Source: Anaerocolumna sp.
GTDB taxonomy: Bacteria; Bacillota; Clostridia; Lachnospirales; Lachnospiraceae
DNA: 42,838 bases
Assembly: GCA_029256725.1 (NCBI GenBank)
Contig: JAQSXJ010000068.1
Span: forward strand, 1 to 42,838
Reading direction: 5' to 3'
Made by a program: the position numbers and the translations under genes. Below, piece after piece: positions 17,127-26,745 of this stretch. The first letter of the stretch is position 1; each line of letters opens with the position of its first letter. Under the pieces are notes generated by a model that had not been told where the DNA came from, ran no database searches, and was given only the letters and a program-made list of their open reading frames with translations.

Positions 17127-17942
17127 ATGATTCAGGTAAAACAGCTCACAAAAGAGTTTTCCATAGCGAAGAATAAGAAGCTGACCGTTCTGAAAAATAT
17201 CAGTCTTGATATTGAGGATGGAGATATATTTGGAATAATCGGCATGAGCGGAGCAGGTAAGAGTACATTTATCCGTTGCCTTAACTTATTAGAAAGGCCA
17301 ACAAAAGGAACAATAGTAATCGACGGGGTGGAGATTACCAGAAAAAAAGGCAGAGAACTTAATTTATTGAGAAAGAATATCGGAATGATATTTCAAAACT
17401 TTAATCTGCTAATGCAGCAAAATGTTGCAAGAAATATAGCCTTTGGCCTTGAAATTACCGGTATAAATGAGTTTAAGATTCCAGGCATAGCCGAAAAGGA
17501 TTATAAAAGACTTGGATATTTTAAGAAGAGAGCACGAAAGAAAAAAGAAATAGAACGCAGAGTAGATGAACTGTTACAGCTGGTGGATTTAGAGGAGAAG
17601 AAATACGAATATCCTGCTAAATTAAGCGGCGGACAGAGACAGAGAGTAGCGATAGCCAGAGCCCTGGCGACAAGCCCGTCTATTCTGTTATGTGATGAAG
17701 CAACCTCCGCACTTGACAGCAGAACAACAGAATCCATTTTGAAACTGTTGAAGAAGATAAATGAAGAGACAGGTGTAACCATAGTTATGATAACCCATGA
17801 GATGAATGTGGTGCAAAAGATATGTAACAAGGTTGCAGTACTGGATAAGTCAGAAATTGTAGCAATCGGAAATACGCAGGCAGTATTTGGCGATACCTCT
17901 TCAAAAATCGTTGCACAGTTATTAGGGGGAGGGGAAGAATAA
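17127..17942 (+). CDS. metN: Methionine-type ABC transporter ATPase, short form
   Basis: A 271-residue ABC ATPase that powers the MetNIQ importer. Walker A is GMSGAGKST (39-47), Q-loop FQNFNLL (about 89-95), signature LSGGQRQR (166-173), Walker B ILLCDE (186-191) and the switch His is at 224. Two features are unusual. A basic insert of about 35 residues (about 111-145, with FKKRARKKKEIERR) lies before the signature helix. The protein also ends near residue 271, where MetN normally carries a C-terminal NIL domain for methionine feedback and reaches about 340. AAAGGTG precedes the ATG. The stop overlaps the metI start. The substrate is inferred from MetI and MetQ. Confidence 0.85.
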   Translation: MIQVKQLTKEFSIAKNKKLTVLKNISLDIEDGDIFGIIGMSGAGKSTFIRCLNLLERPTKGTIVIDGVEITRKKGRELNLLRKNIGMIFQNFNLLMQQNVARNIAFGLEITGINEFKIPGIAEKDYKRLGYFKKRARKKKEIERRVDELLQLVDLEEKKYEYPAKLSGGQRQRVAIARALATSPSILLCDEATSALDSRTTESILKLLKKINEETGVTIVMITHEMNVVQKICNKVAVLDKSEIVAIGNTQAVFGDTSSKIVAQLLGGGEE

Positions 17943-18628
17943 TGCAATTTCAGGATTTTATCATACAATTTGGAAATACTTTAAGAACCTTATATACCGA
18001 TTATGGAACAATGATAGGGCAAGGTGTTCTGGAGACTTTATTCATGACATTCACCTCCATTGCAGTTGCATACATACTGGGGATTCCTATCGGGATAGTG
18101 ACAGAAGTTACAAGGAAGGGCGGCATTTATCCCATTCCGGTTTTAAATGGTTTTTTAGGCTTTATTATTAATATAGGCAGATCAATCCCCTTTATTATTC
18201 TACTGGTTTTTGTAATGCCGGTTACAAGACAGCTGGCAGGAACAACCATTGGGCCCAAAGCAGCAACGGTTCCATTAATAATAGCAGCAACACCTTTTGT
18301 TGCGAGAATGGTTGAAAGTTCATTAAGAGAAGTAGACGGGGGAGTTATAGAGGCAGCAAAAGCAATGGGAGCTAACACAAGACAAATTATTTATAAAGTG
18401 TTGCTGCCAGAAGCAAGACCATCCCTGATCATGGGAGCATCACTTGCCACGATCACCTTAGTAGGTTATACAGCCATGGCGGGAGTCGTTGGCGGCAGGG
18501 GTCTTGGTGATATCGCGTTAAGATATGGTTATTACAGATATCAGCCTGATGTCATGATTGTTACCATAGTATTACTGGTAATTATGGTACAGATAATTCA
18601 GAGCATAGGGCATTCAATATCAAATTGA
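17942..18628 (+). CDS. metI: Methionine-type ABC transporter permease
   Basis: A 228-residue permease whose ATG overlaps the metN stop by one base, indicating coupled translation. It has about five membrane helices. One starts near residue 22 (LETLFMTFTSIAVAYILGI); others cover the GFLGFIINIGRSIPFIILLV region, the middle and the end. The EAA loop that contacts the ATPase is AKAMGANTRQIIYKVLLPEA. This is the D-methionine permease family. It pairs with the ATPase upstream and the lipoprotein downstream. Confidence 0.93.
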   Translation: MQFQDFIIQFGNTLRTLYTDYGTMIGQGVLETLFMTFTSIAVAYILGIPIGIVTEVTRKGGIYPIPVLNGFLGFIINIGRSIPFIILLVFVMPVTRQLAGTTIGPKAATVPLIIAATPFVARMVESSLREVDGGVIEAAKAMGANTRQIIYKVLLPEARPSLIMGASLATITLVGYTAMAGVVGGRGLGDIALRYGYYRYQPDVMIVTIVLLVIMVQIIQSIGHSISN

Positions 18629-18656
18629 TAAAAGAGGAAAAGGAGAGAATTGATTT

Positions 18657-19580
18657 ATGAAAAAAGTGAAAAAACTATCTGCATTTGCTTTAAGTCTGTT
18701 ATTAGCGGGAGCTCTTTTAGCAGGCTGCGGTACAAAGAATAATACTTCAGGCTCTTCCGATAATGCTACAGCAGAACCTACACAGGCAGAAGCAACGGAA
18801 GCAGCAGAACCTACAACAGAACCAGAAGCTACACCTGCTGAATTAACAGAGATTATTGTAGGAGCAACTGTGGAACCACACGCTACTATCTTGAATTCTG
18901 ATGCAGTTAAGAATGCTTTAGCTGAGCAGGGTTATTCAATTAAAGTAGTAGAATATACGGATTACATTCAGCCCAATTCAGCTACAGAAGACGGTAGCCT
19001 TGATGCTAATTTCTTCCAGCATGTACCTTATCTGGATGACTTCAATTCCAAAAACGGAACACATTTAGTAGCAGTTTCTAACATTCATTTCGAACCACTT
19101 GGTTTATATCCCGGAAAGACTAAGACTTTAGATGCTTTGCCTGATAAAGCACAGGTTGCAGTTCCTAATGATACCACAAATGAAGCCAGAGCTTTATTGC
19201 TGTTAGAAAAAGCGGGACTTATCAAGTTAAAAGAAAATATTGGTCTTGAAGCAACCGTTAAAGATATCACTGAGAATCCTAAGAACTTACAGTTCTATGA
19301 AATTGAAGCTGCTCAGACAGCAAAAGTACTTCAGGATGTTGACTTATCCGTAATTAATGGTAACTATGCCTTAACAGAAGGACTTTCCGCTGCGAAAGAT
19401 GCACTTTTAGTTGAGGATGCTTCCTCAGATGCTGCCAAGACTTATGCAAACGTAATCGTTGTAAAAGAAGGCAATGAAGAATCTGATAAAACCAAAGCAT
19501 TAATCAAAGCAGTTACCTCAGAAGAAACTAAGAAATTTATTGAAGAGAAATGGCAGGGTGCTGTAGTACCTGTATTCTAA
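18657..19580 (+). CDS. metQ: Methionine-binding lipoprotein (NlpA/MetQ family)
   Basis: A 307-residue substrate-binding lipoprotein. The signal peptide ends in the lipobox LAGC with the lipidated Cys at residue 24. A Thr/Glu/Pro-rich linker (about 30-62) tethers the domain. The MetQ fold follows: VGATVEPHATIL, DYIQPNSATEDGSLDANFFQ, HVPYLDDFN, LGLYPGKTKTLDALPDKAQV, PNDTTNEARALLLLE and VINGNYALTEGL. It captures methionine outside the membrane for MetNI. The family also includes binders of other amino acids, so the ligand is likely but not proven. Confidence 0.92.
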   Translation: MKKVKKLSAFALSLLLAGALLAGCGTKNNTSGSSDNATAEPTQAEATEAAEPTTEPEATPAELTEIIVGATVEPHATILNSDAVKNALAEQGYSIKVVEYTDYIQPNSATEDGSLDANFFQHVPYLDDFNSKNGTHLVAVSNIHFEPLGLYPGKTKTLDALPDKAQVAVPNDTTNEARALLLLEKAGLIKLKENIGLEATVKDITENPKNLQFYEIEAAQTAKVLQDVDLSVINGNYALTEGLSAAKDALLVEDASSDAAKTYANVIVVKEGNEESDKTKALIKAVTSEETKKFIEEKWQGAVVPVF

Positions 19581-19604
19581 ATCTTAAATATAAATATTTT
19601 GTAG

Positions 19605-19645
19605 AACCAGCCGGTATATTTCCTGAATATTCCGGCTGGTTTTAT
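19605..19645 (+). terminator. Terminator of the met operon
   Basis: AACCAGCCGG (19605-19614) and CCGGCTGGTT (19632-19641) are perfect complements, the stem extends further with one mismatch, and TTTTAT follows. It lies 25 bases after the metQ stop. Confidence 0.85.
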
Positions 19646-19656
19646 CATTTTTAGGA

Positions 19657-19685
19657 TTGTTTTGTCAAAAATAAAAAGGTATAAT
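19657..19685 (+). promoter_or_regulatory. Promoter of the first chemotaxis receptor gene
   Basis: TTGTTT at 19657-19662, a 17-base spacer and a perfect TATAAT at 19680-19685, 58 bases before the start codon at 19744. Confidence 0.55.
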
Positions 19686-19743
19686 GATAACAGTTACTAC
19701 GAACCTTTGAAAGGATAGCGCTGTTAGCTCGCGCAAATTAACT

Positions 19744-21441
19744 ATGAAGATACGATATAAAATATCAGTTGCTTCTGCGGCAGTATTATTATGTTTTATA
19801 ATTTTTGTCGGTGTGTTTTTCCGCATGACTGTAAAAGATGTAATAGTAGATGAGATTTATGATAAGCTGTCAGGTAACTCTGCTTTAGGCTTAATGCTTC
19901 TTGACAGTAAGATTCCCGGCAATTGGCATGTGGAGGGAGAAAACCTTTATAAAGGCGAAACCCTTATGAATGACAATACGGAAATACTGGATGCGATTTC
20001 TGATAAAACAGATAGTATGTACACCGTTTTTGCAGGAGACACAAGGGTAACCACAACTATAACTGATAAGAACGGAAATAGAGTGGTAGGTACCAAGGCT
20101 TCTGATAATGTGGCACAAAAGGTTATAAGAGAAAATACGGAATATAAAGGCGAAGCCCTGGTATTAGAGAAAAAGGCATATGCTTATTACGTGCCTTTAT
20201 ACGATGAAAGCAAACAAGTTGTAGGAATGTGGTACAGTGGTGTATTTGCCCAGGATCTCAATGAACATATATTGCAGAAATCTATTCATATCTTAGCTAT
20301 TTTAGGAGTGATGCTGGTGCTGGGATTAATAGTATCTTATGTACTAGGAGAAATCATATCCAAAGGGTTTGTTAAGATCAAAGAGAGTATGGAAAGAATT
20401 GAGAACGGAGATCTGACTGGTATCTTTTCAGGCAAACAGATTCTTAGAAGGGATGAGTCAGGCGATATTAACAGATCCTTTTTACAAATGCAGAAAAATA
20501 TCAGCCGGATGATGGAAAATATTCATACTGAGAGCAGTAAGATCAAAGAATCAATTGACTATATGGTAGCAAGCTCAAATAATGTATATGAGGACATCGA
20601 AAACATTTCCGCAACAACGGAAGAACTCTCAGCAGGTATGGAAGAAACAGCTGCTTCTGTTCAGGAGATTGGCTATACTGCTACAGAAATAGAAAATGAA
20701 ATATCAACCGTTGCAGGAAAGTTAGAAAATGGACTAACCTTGTCAAATGAAATCAAAGGCAGAGCAGACGATCTAAAGCAAGCTGCCCTGGCTTCCCAGC
20801 AAACAGCTGTAACTGCTTATGAAAGTGCCAATAAGAGGCTGCGCCAGTCTATTGAAAAGACAAAAGCCATTGAAGAAATTAAGTCATTGTCTCAAACAAT
20901 ACTTTCTATAACTTCACAGACGAATCTGCTTGCATTGAATGCCTCCATAGAATCAGCAAGAGCAGGCGAGGCGGGAAAAGGATTTGCTGTAGTTGCTGAA
21001 CAGATACGTATACTGGCAGAAGATTCAAAATCAGCTGTATCTAAGATTGAACATATTACAACATTAGTTGCTGATGCTGTAAATGAAGTGGTTATGGATT
21101 CTCAGAACATTCTGTCCTTTGTTGATAATCAGGTAATAAAGGATTATGAAAACACCGTTCGCATTGGAGAACAGTATGATGCTGACGCCGGAACAGTTGA
21201 GGCTATGGTAGCCGAAATCAAAGATTCGACCCATATACTGAAGGAATCCATTCAATATATAAAAACAGCTATTGATGAAGTGACGCTAGCTACAAATGAA
21301 GGTGCAAAAGGAGCAACAGATATTGCAGAGAAATCCTCCTCCATAGCAGAGAAGACCTCTGAGGTACTTGAGCAGGCTAAACTGAATGAAGAAAGTGCCG
21401 CAAAATTAAGTGAACATGTTGGTTTCTTTAAAATAAAGTAG
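19744..21441 (+). CDS. Methyl-accepting chemotaxis protein with extracellular Cache-type sensor
   Basis: A 565-residue receptor. The first membrane helix lies at about residues 9-29. A roughly 150-residue extracytoplasmic sensor follows, probably a single Cache domain ([19 protein letters not shown] and [21 protein letters not shown] are typical). The second helix is at about 180-203, a HAMP linker at about 205-260, then the cytoplasmic coiled coil. The conserved hairpin tip is [20 protein letters not shown] (about 393-412), the docking site for CheA and CheW. The ribosome site before ATG 19744 is weak (AAAGGAT). It should report an extracellular small molecule to the flagellar motor. The ligand is unknown. 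Confidence 0.93.
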   Translation: MKIRYKISVASAAVLLCFIIFVGVFFRMTVKDVIVDEIYDKLSGNSALGLMLLDSKIPGNWHVEGENLYKGETLMNDNTEILDAISDKTDSMYTVFAGDTRVTTTITDKNGNRVVGTKASDNVAQKVIRENTEYKGEALVLEKKAYAYYVPLYDESKQVVGMWYSGVFAQDLNEHILQKSIHILAILGVMLVLGLIVSYVLGEIISKGFVKIKESMERIENGDLTGIFSGKQILRRDESGDINRSFLQMQKNISRMMENIHTESSKIKESIDYMVASSNNVYEDIENISATTEELSAGMEETAASVQEIGYTATEIENEISTVAGKLENGLTLSNEIKGRADDLKQAALASQQTAVTAYESANKRLRQSIEKTKAIEEIKSLSQTILSITSQTNLLALNASIESARAGEAGKGFAVVAEQIRILAEDSKSAVSKIEHITTLVADAVNEVVMDSQNILSFVDNQVIKDYENTVRIGEQYDADAGTVEAMVAEIKDSTHILKESIQYIKTAIDEVTLATNEGAKGATDIAEKSSSIAEKTSEVLEQAKLNEESAAKLSEHVGFFKIK

Positions 21442-21506
21442 TACGAAATACAAAAGAGTTTATCAATATTTAAGAACAGGTGCCAGGAGTCTTTAATGGT
21501 AAAAAA

Positions 21507-21556
21507 TACCCTGTAAGTAAGAACAGTTCTTATAGAACTGTCCTGCTTGCAGGGTA
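21507..21556. terminator. Bidirectional terminator between the receptor gene and asnB
   Basis: TACCCTG (21507-21513) pairs with CAGGGTA (21550-21556), with a long inner stem containing ACAGTTCT and AGAACTGT. Six A lie to the left, giving six T for the leftward asnB transcript; TTTAT lies to the right. Confidence 0.75.
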
Positions 21557-21592
21557 TTTATATTATACTGTCTGATTTTTATTGTTTTTTAC

Positions 21593-23349
21593 TCAGATTT
21601 CGAGTTCGATTTTATATTTATCAAGCCAATAATTAATTTGAAGTAAGTACCCCAGCATCTGAGGACCTGCCATTAACTGTCCAAACCAAGGTTTACCGTA
21701 GTCAGAAGGTGTTGAAAGGAAAGACGCCACTTTCTTTTTATCAATAAGCCGATTAACCGGAGAGGAGGGATTGTTAAGTACTTCTGTTAATCTTTCTGAA
21801 AGAATTGCTTCATAATGAGGATTATAGGTTTTAGGATAGGGACTCTTTCTGCGGTATAATACCTCATCGGGCAGCAGTCCTTTGGCGGCTTCACGCAACA
21901 GATGCTTTACTACACCATCTCTGCACTTAATGTCCCAGGGGACATTCCACACATAATCCAGTATTCTATGATCTGCCAAAGGTACCCTGGCTTCCAAACC
22001 GGAGAACATGCTGGTTCTGTCCATACGGTCTAATAGAGTTGCCATAAACCATTTGATATTCAGATAAGAGATTTCTCTTCGTCTGGTTTCCTCTGCATTA
22101 TCTGAGGATAGCCTGGGAGTTTCTGCTAAAGAGGTTTCATAGGTTTTATTAATATAATCCTCTAAATTTAATATATTGAGAAGATCATCCTGTAAGAGTT
22201 GTTTTCTGGGTTCAATATTTCTGGACCAAGGGAAAGCAGCTGTTTCAAAGGCTTCTTTGCTATGAAACCAAGGATATCCGCCAAAAATTTCATCAGCACA
22301 TCTACAGCCTTATAAAGGGTATCTGCAAGTTTATAGTTATCACATTCCAGGTAAGTATGTTTAGTGTTAAAATGCTTCACCATTAAATCAACATAAGGGC
22401 GGTCTCTGGAGGGTTGAAAATCATTGGCCTTAAAGTACTGATCATTCCCTGCAAAGTCAAAAGAAAAGGTATTAAGCTGTTCGCCTCTTTTAGCAAGTTC
22501 AGAGGCACAAACTGCTGTAACGATACTACTGTCAACACCACCGGAGAGAAAAGTACAAATAGGAATATCAGATATCATCTGTCTGATGATAGAATCTTTT
22601 AGTAGTATAGCTGTCTTTTCAATAGTTTCTTCATAAGAATCTGTATGTGGACGGCTTACTAACTTCCAATACTGATATTCTTTCATTCCGTCTCTGGTAT
22701 AGACATTATAATAACCGGGAAGTACTTCCTTACAGTCTTTGAATATACCCTTTCCATATGTTCTTGCAGGACCGATTCCAAAGACCTCACAAAGCCCTTC
22801 TTTGTCTATTATAGGCCTGATACCAGGATACTCAAATAAGACCTTGAGCTCGGAGCCGAAAATCAACGCATTGCCTGAATTGGTATAAAAGAGGGGTTTG
22901 ATTCCTAAACGATCTCTGAAGATACTTAAGGTTTCCTGATAGGAATCCCAGATTGCAAATGCGAAGATTCCATTTAATTCTTTCACAAACTCATTTCCAT
23001 ATTCGATAATACCTACCAGTATAACTTCTGTGTCACTGGTAGTCTTAAAACGCCAGCCTTTGATTTCTAAGTCCTCTCTAAGTTCGCTGGTATTGTAGAG
23101 TTCTCCATTATATATAATTGTATAGGAACGATTACCGATTTTTCTGGTCATAGGTTGTTTACCGTTTGCCAGGTCAATTATAGAGAGCCTGGCATGAGCA
23201 AAGCCGGCATGATCTTCCAGCATAAAACCGTCCTCATCGGGACCTCTGTGCTTAATACTGTTCTTCATGTTAGCCAGAGTTACCTGCCATTTGGCAGACT
23301 CCTTAGAGTAATTTTCCTTGAAGCTGCAAAAACCTGCTATTCCGCACAA
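21593..23349 (-). pseudogene. asnB: Asparagine synthase (glutamine-hydrolysing) with internal deletion
   Basis: The minus strand encodes two AsnB parts in different frames. The first begins at TTG 23349, 5 bases after GGTGG, so the product starts Met-Cys-Gly-Ile-Ala-Gly-Phe with the required N-terminal Cys nucleophile. The frame is also open from ATG 23361, but that start would bury the Cys. The glutaminase domain (KHRGPDEDG, YNGELYN) and the synthetase P-loop (FLSGGVDSSIV) are intact up to YKAVD near 22303. There the sequence jumps in another frame to CADEIFGGYPWFHS and continues to 21593. Family members carry about 33 residues between these points (ARDLPGMADVDSSLL and the SGE loop). The missing stretch of about 100 bp with a frameshift should abolish asparagine synthesis. 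Confidence 0.85.
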
Positions 23350-23550
23350 TTTTGCCACCATCCTTACATTTATAAATGTCTGCTAGTTATTCTATGCAAG
23401 CCTTAAGACAATGATACTTACGCCAGGATAAAAGTAATTGCGCTGTCTTGTTTTTAAATGACAGATGATTTATAATAATGAAGTATATCTTGTTAAAAAA
23501 TCGAAATATTAAGATAAATGCGGTAATTTATTAACTTAAGGAGGAAGGTT

Positions 23551-25344
23551 ATGAAAGGTACAGTAGTATCGTCTTGGGTGGAATCTTGCAGGAAGTTGTA
23601 TGGCAATGATATTGTAAATAAGGCGTTGAAAGAATTTGACCTTACAAACGAGCATATATTTACACCTTTTGAAGATGTAGAAGACAGAGTAGCCAGAGGT
23701 ATAATAGACCACATTGGAAATCAGTTAGGAAAAACAACCAAAGAAATATGGAATACCATGGGTGAGGAAAATATAAAAACCTTTAGTAAGTTCTATCCTG
23801 GATTCTTTCGACATGAGTCTGCTTATCAGTTCTTAAAATCTATGAATGATGTCCATATTATTGTTATGAAACGTTTCCGAGGTGCAAAACCTCCTCTGTT
23901 GGATGTAGTCCCAATATCTTCACATGAAATTTTATTTACTTACCGATCAAAAAGAGGCATGGTAGATTACCTTATTGGTCTTACAAATGGTGCAATTAAG
24001 CATTTTAATGAAAAAGCACAGATTGAACTTCTTTCCCAAAATGAAGAAGAGGCACAGCTTAAACTCACCTTTGAAAGAGAAATACAATCTACCAAGAAGT
24101 ATCGTGTCAACAAGTTGTTATCTTTTGGATTTATAAAGAATACCGCTTTAAAGTCCTCTATTGTAAATACCGCAGCTGTTACCGTGACTTCACTGTTATT
24201 ATCCCAGGGGGCTCTAAAGACTGGGATACTGGCTTTAATTACTTTCATTATCTCCACTTTATCAGCTGCTTATCTTAATCGTCCAAGCAGGATGATCATG
24301 AAAGAGCTGAAGAACCTAAGTGAACGTAAATTTGTTGAAACCGTTCAGCTTAAGTCAAAGGATGAATATGAGATCTATATGGAACATATTAACGAAATAA
24401 AGAGAAACATCCAGAAAGACTTTATTGGTTTTAATGCAATTGTAGATGAGTTATATACCTTTAATAAATCAGTATCTGATATCGCCGGAACCATGATGAA
24501 TACTTCCGATGATATTACAGTAGTTTTAGATCAGGTAGCTCAGGCAGCAGTAACACAGGCTGAGGATACTACAAAAGCTATCAGTGTCCTGGACGATAGT
24601 GTACAGAACGTAACAACAATCTCTGACGAAGGCCAGCAGAATAAAACACAGATAGAAGAAGCAGTTCTTGGAATTGAAGACAGCTTTAAGAATGTACAGG
24701 CTACTGCTTCTCAGATTGCGGATGTACTGTATAGTTTTAGTACTATAAAAAAAGAAAGCACAGATCTAAAGAATAATGCCGATGCTATTACCCAGATAGT
24801 TCTTATTGTAGCCTCAATAGCCAAGCAGATTAACCTGCTGGCATTAAATGCATCCATAGAGGCTGCCAGAGCCGGAGAGGCCGGCAAAGGCTTTACTGTA
24901 GTTGCAGAAGAAGTAAGAAAACTGTCAGAGGAAACGAATAAAGCGGTTAAGCAGATTAATGAGAGTCTTATGGGCTTTGTTTCAAGCATAGGAATAGTTG
25001 TTGAGGGAATTGATACCCAATATGCAGTTCTGGAAAATGAGAACACCAAGCTCTCAGATGCGGTTACGAAATCAAATCAGATGAATCAGAGATTAAAGGT
25101 AGTATCTCAACTTTTAATCAAGAATTCAACAGAATTAAAATCAGAAGCAGATAACATTACGGACCTGTTTGATGGAATTCAGAATCTTGCGGCTATAGCC
25201 GAAGAGAATTCTGCATCCACACAGGAAGCTAATTCAAATGTTACAGTTTATGTTGAACAGATAAAGAAACTTAACGATCAGATTACAGTATTTGATACTA
25301 TGATTCAGAACTTCCAGGAAGACTTGGGAAATTATATCATCTAA
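23551..25344 (+). CDS. H-NOX haem sensor fused to a methyl-accepting chemotaxis domain
   Basis: A 597-residue receptor. Residues 1-185 form an H-NOX (HNOB) domain, opening MKGTVVSSW. The haem ligand is His102, and the propionate-binding Y-x-S-x-R motif is Tyr131-Ser133-Arg135. Trp9, Asn74 and Tyr140 stand at the same numbers as the distal-pocket residues of Caldanaerobacter (Thermoanaerobacter) tengcongensis H-NOX, where Tyr140 holds O2. One or two membrane helices follow at about 201-243, then a chemotaxis signalling coiled coil with tip [20 protein letters not shown] (about 428-447). AAGGAGGAAGG precedes the ATG. The haem domain faces the cytosol. Predicted role: steering an anaerobe away from oxygen. 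NO sensing is the main alternative. Confidence 0.93.
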   Translation: MKGTVVSSWVESCRKLYGNDIVNKALKEFDLTNEHIFTPFEDVEDRVARGIIDHIGNQLGKTTKEIWNTMGEENIKTFSKFYPGFFRHESAYQFLKSMNDVHIIVMKRFRGAKPPLLDVVPISSHEILFTYRSKRGMVDYLIGLTNGAIKHFNEKAQIELLSQNEEEAQLKLTFEREIQSTKKYRVNKLLSFGFIKNTALKSSIVNTAAVTVTSLLLSQGALKTGILALITFIISTLSAAYLNRPSRMIMKELKNLSERKFVETVQLKSKDEYEIYMEHINEIKRNIQKDFIGFNAIVDELYTFNKSVSDIAGTMMNTSDDITVVLDQVAQAAVTQAEDTTKAISVLDDSVQNVTTISDEGQQNKTQIEEAVLGIEDSFKNVQATASQIADVLYSFSTIKKESTDLKNNADAITQIVLIVASIAKQINLLALNASIEAARAGEAGKGFTVVAEEVRKLSEETNKAVKQINESLMGFVSSIGIVVEGIDTQYAVLENENTKLSDAVTKSNQMNQRLKVVSQLLIKNSTELKSEADNITDLFDGIQNLAAIAEENSASTQEANSNVTVYVEQIKKLNDQITVFDTMIQNFQEDLGNYII

Positions 25345-25430
25345 AGAGGATTTGCCTGCATTTATATGGAAGTGTGAACTTATATTGTATCAAAGATTAA
25401 TTATGAAAGAAAATATCTAATCCAAAAGCA

Positions 25431-25480
25431 AATGCACCTCAAAAGGTCAGATAGATCTTATCCTTTTGAGGTGCATTTTA
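25431..25480. terminator. Bidirectional terminator between the H-NOX receptor gene and arcC
   Basis: AATGCACCTCAAAAGG (25431-25446) and CCTTTTGAGGTGCATT (25462-25477) are a perfect 16-bp inverted repeat, followed by TTATT on the plus side. It serves the convergent genes on both sides. Confidence 0.85.
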
Positions 25481-25497
25481 TTATGGGAACTATTTTC

Positions 25498-26430
25498 TTA
25501 TTTAGTAAAATGGGTTCCGGCTCTGCCGTGAACAGCATCCAGTGCTTTATCAATGGGAGCTATAATAGCTGCTCTGTTATCGGAGCCTGAGATGAATTCT
25601 ACTGCTGCTTTAATCTTAGGCAGCATTGATCCGGATTCAAAAACATCTTCTTTTATATAACCTTCGGCTTCTGCAACGGATATGGTATCAAGAGGTCGGG
25701 CATCAGGCTGACCAAAACCATAATATACTTTATCAACACCGGTTAAGAAGAGCAGCGTATCAGCTTTCACGCCTTCAGCCAGTAACTTAGCGGTTGCATC
25801 CTTTTCTATAACTGCGCTGGCACCTTTTAGATTTGTACCCTGTTCCAGCACCGGAATTCCGCCGCCGCCGGAGGCAATCACCAGATGATTAGCCTCTAAG
25901 AGAGCCTTTACGGAATCGATTTCGTAAATTTCCAGAGGGTTTGGTGAAGCAATTATTCTACGGTAGCCCTTTTCCTGCTTAACTACATGATTACCTTTTT
26001 GTTGTTCTTTCTCTGCCTCTGCTTCGTTCATATATCTGCCAATGACTTTTGTAGGATTTGCAAAAGCTTCATCAAAAGGATCTACTTTAACCTGAGTAAT
26101 AAGAGTTACAACCGGTTTATATAAGCCTCGGTTTAACAGTTCTGTTCGCAATATGTTCTGAAGATCATAACCCATATAACCCTGACTTAGGGAACTGCAC
26201 ACTGGCATGGGAGGAGCAGTATACTGGTTATCAAGTCTTGCAAATTCAGTCATTGCAGTATGGATCATCCCGACCTGGGGACCATTACTGTGTGTTATTA
26301 CAATATCGTAATTATCTTCAATCAAGTCAGCAATTGCTTTGGCAGCTTTCTTAATTGCTTTTTGCTGTTCCGGAAAAGTTTCGGCAAACGCATCTCTGCC
26401 TAATACAACTACCATTCTCTTTTTAGGCAT
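25498..26430 (-). CDS. arcC: Carbamate kinase
   Basis: A 310-residue carbamate kinase of the amino-acid kinase fold. It makes ATP and carbamate from carbamoyl phosphate and ADP in the arginine deiminase pathway or purine fermentation. Seen are THSNGPQVG, the long QGYMGYDLQ segment, KVIGRYMNEAEA, IIASPNPLEI, VIASGGGGIPV, IEKDATAKLLAE, FLTGVDKVYYGFG, and GSMLPKIKAAVEFI. AAGAGGT precedes the ATG on the minus strand. No arcA or arcB lies beside it, so its partner pathway is not shown here. It is divergent from the citrate synthase operon across about 315 bp and could share control with it. Confidence 0.95.
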   Translation of the reverse strand: MPKKRMVVVLGRDAFAETFPEQQKAIKKAAKAIADLIEDNYDIVITHSNGPQVGMIHTAMTEFARLDNQYTAPPMPVCSSLSQGYMGYDLQNILRTELLNRGLYKPVVTLITQVKVDPFDEAFANPTKVIGRYMNEAEAEKEQQKGNHVVKQEKGYRRIIASPNPLEIYEIDSVKALLEANHLVIASGGGGIPVLEQGTNLKGASAVIEKDATAKLLAEGVKADTLLFLTGVDKVYYGFGQPDARPLDTISVAEAEGYIKEDVFESGSMLPKIKAAVEFISGSDNRAAIIAPIDKALDAVHGRAGTHFTK

Positions 26431-26670
26431 ATTATTACCTCTTTCATAGGTTATTTCACGAAGAATCCCATACTATAAACAGAAAGAATTCCTGTAAGCG
26501 CAATTATAAGTCGAAGTAAAATATAATAAAATAATAGAATCAACTTATATAGATATTTTAATTATATAATAATCCCATCTAAAAGGAAAGTGCAAAATAG
26601 ACTTTGTAAATTATGATTTATCAAGGTAACGTGATAATTCATTATCTGTTTACATTGCAAAATTTTCTTC

Positions 26671-26699
26671 TTGACAACACAGGTATAATTGTATACAAT
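26671..26699 (+). promoter_or_regulatory. Promoter of the citrate-synthase operon with operator over the -10 box
   Basis: TTGACA at 26671-26676, 17 bases, TACAAT at 26694-26699. The -10 box is the right half of a perfect palindrome ATTGTATACAAT (26688-26699), which fits the TNGTNNNACNA-type sites of GntR/FadR regulators. The last gene of this operon encodes such a regulator. Confidence 0.75.
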
Positions 26700-26745
26700 G
26701 AGACAAATTGAAATAGTTAAAACTATAAGAATGAGGAGCAGAGTA

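Noticed and set aside
22414..22602. Plus-strand ORFs inside asnB (22414-22602, 23155-23406)
   Set aside because: They are shadows of the minus-strand gene without ribosome sites.
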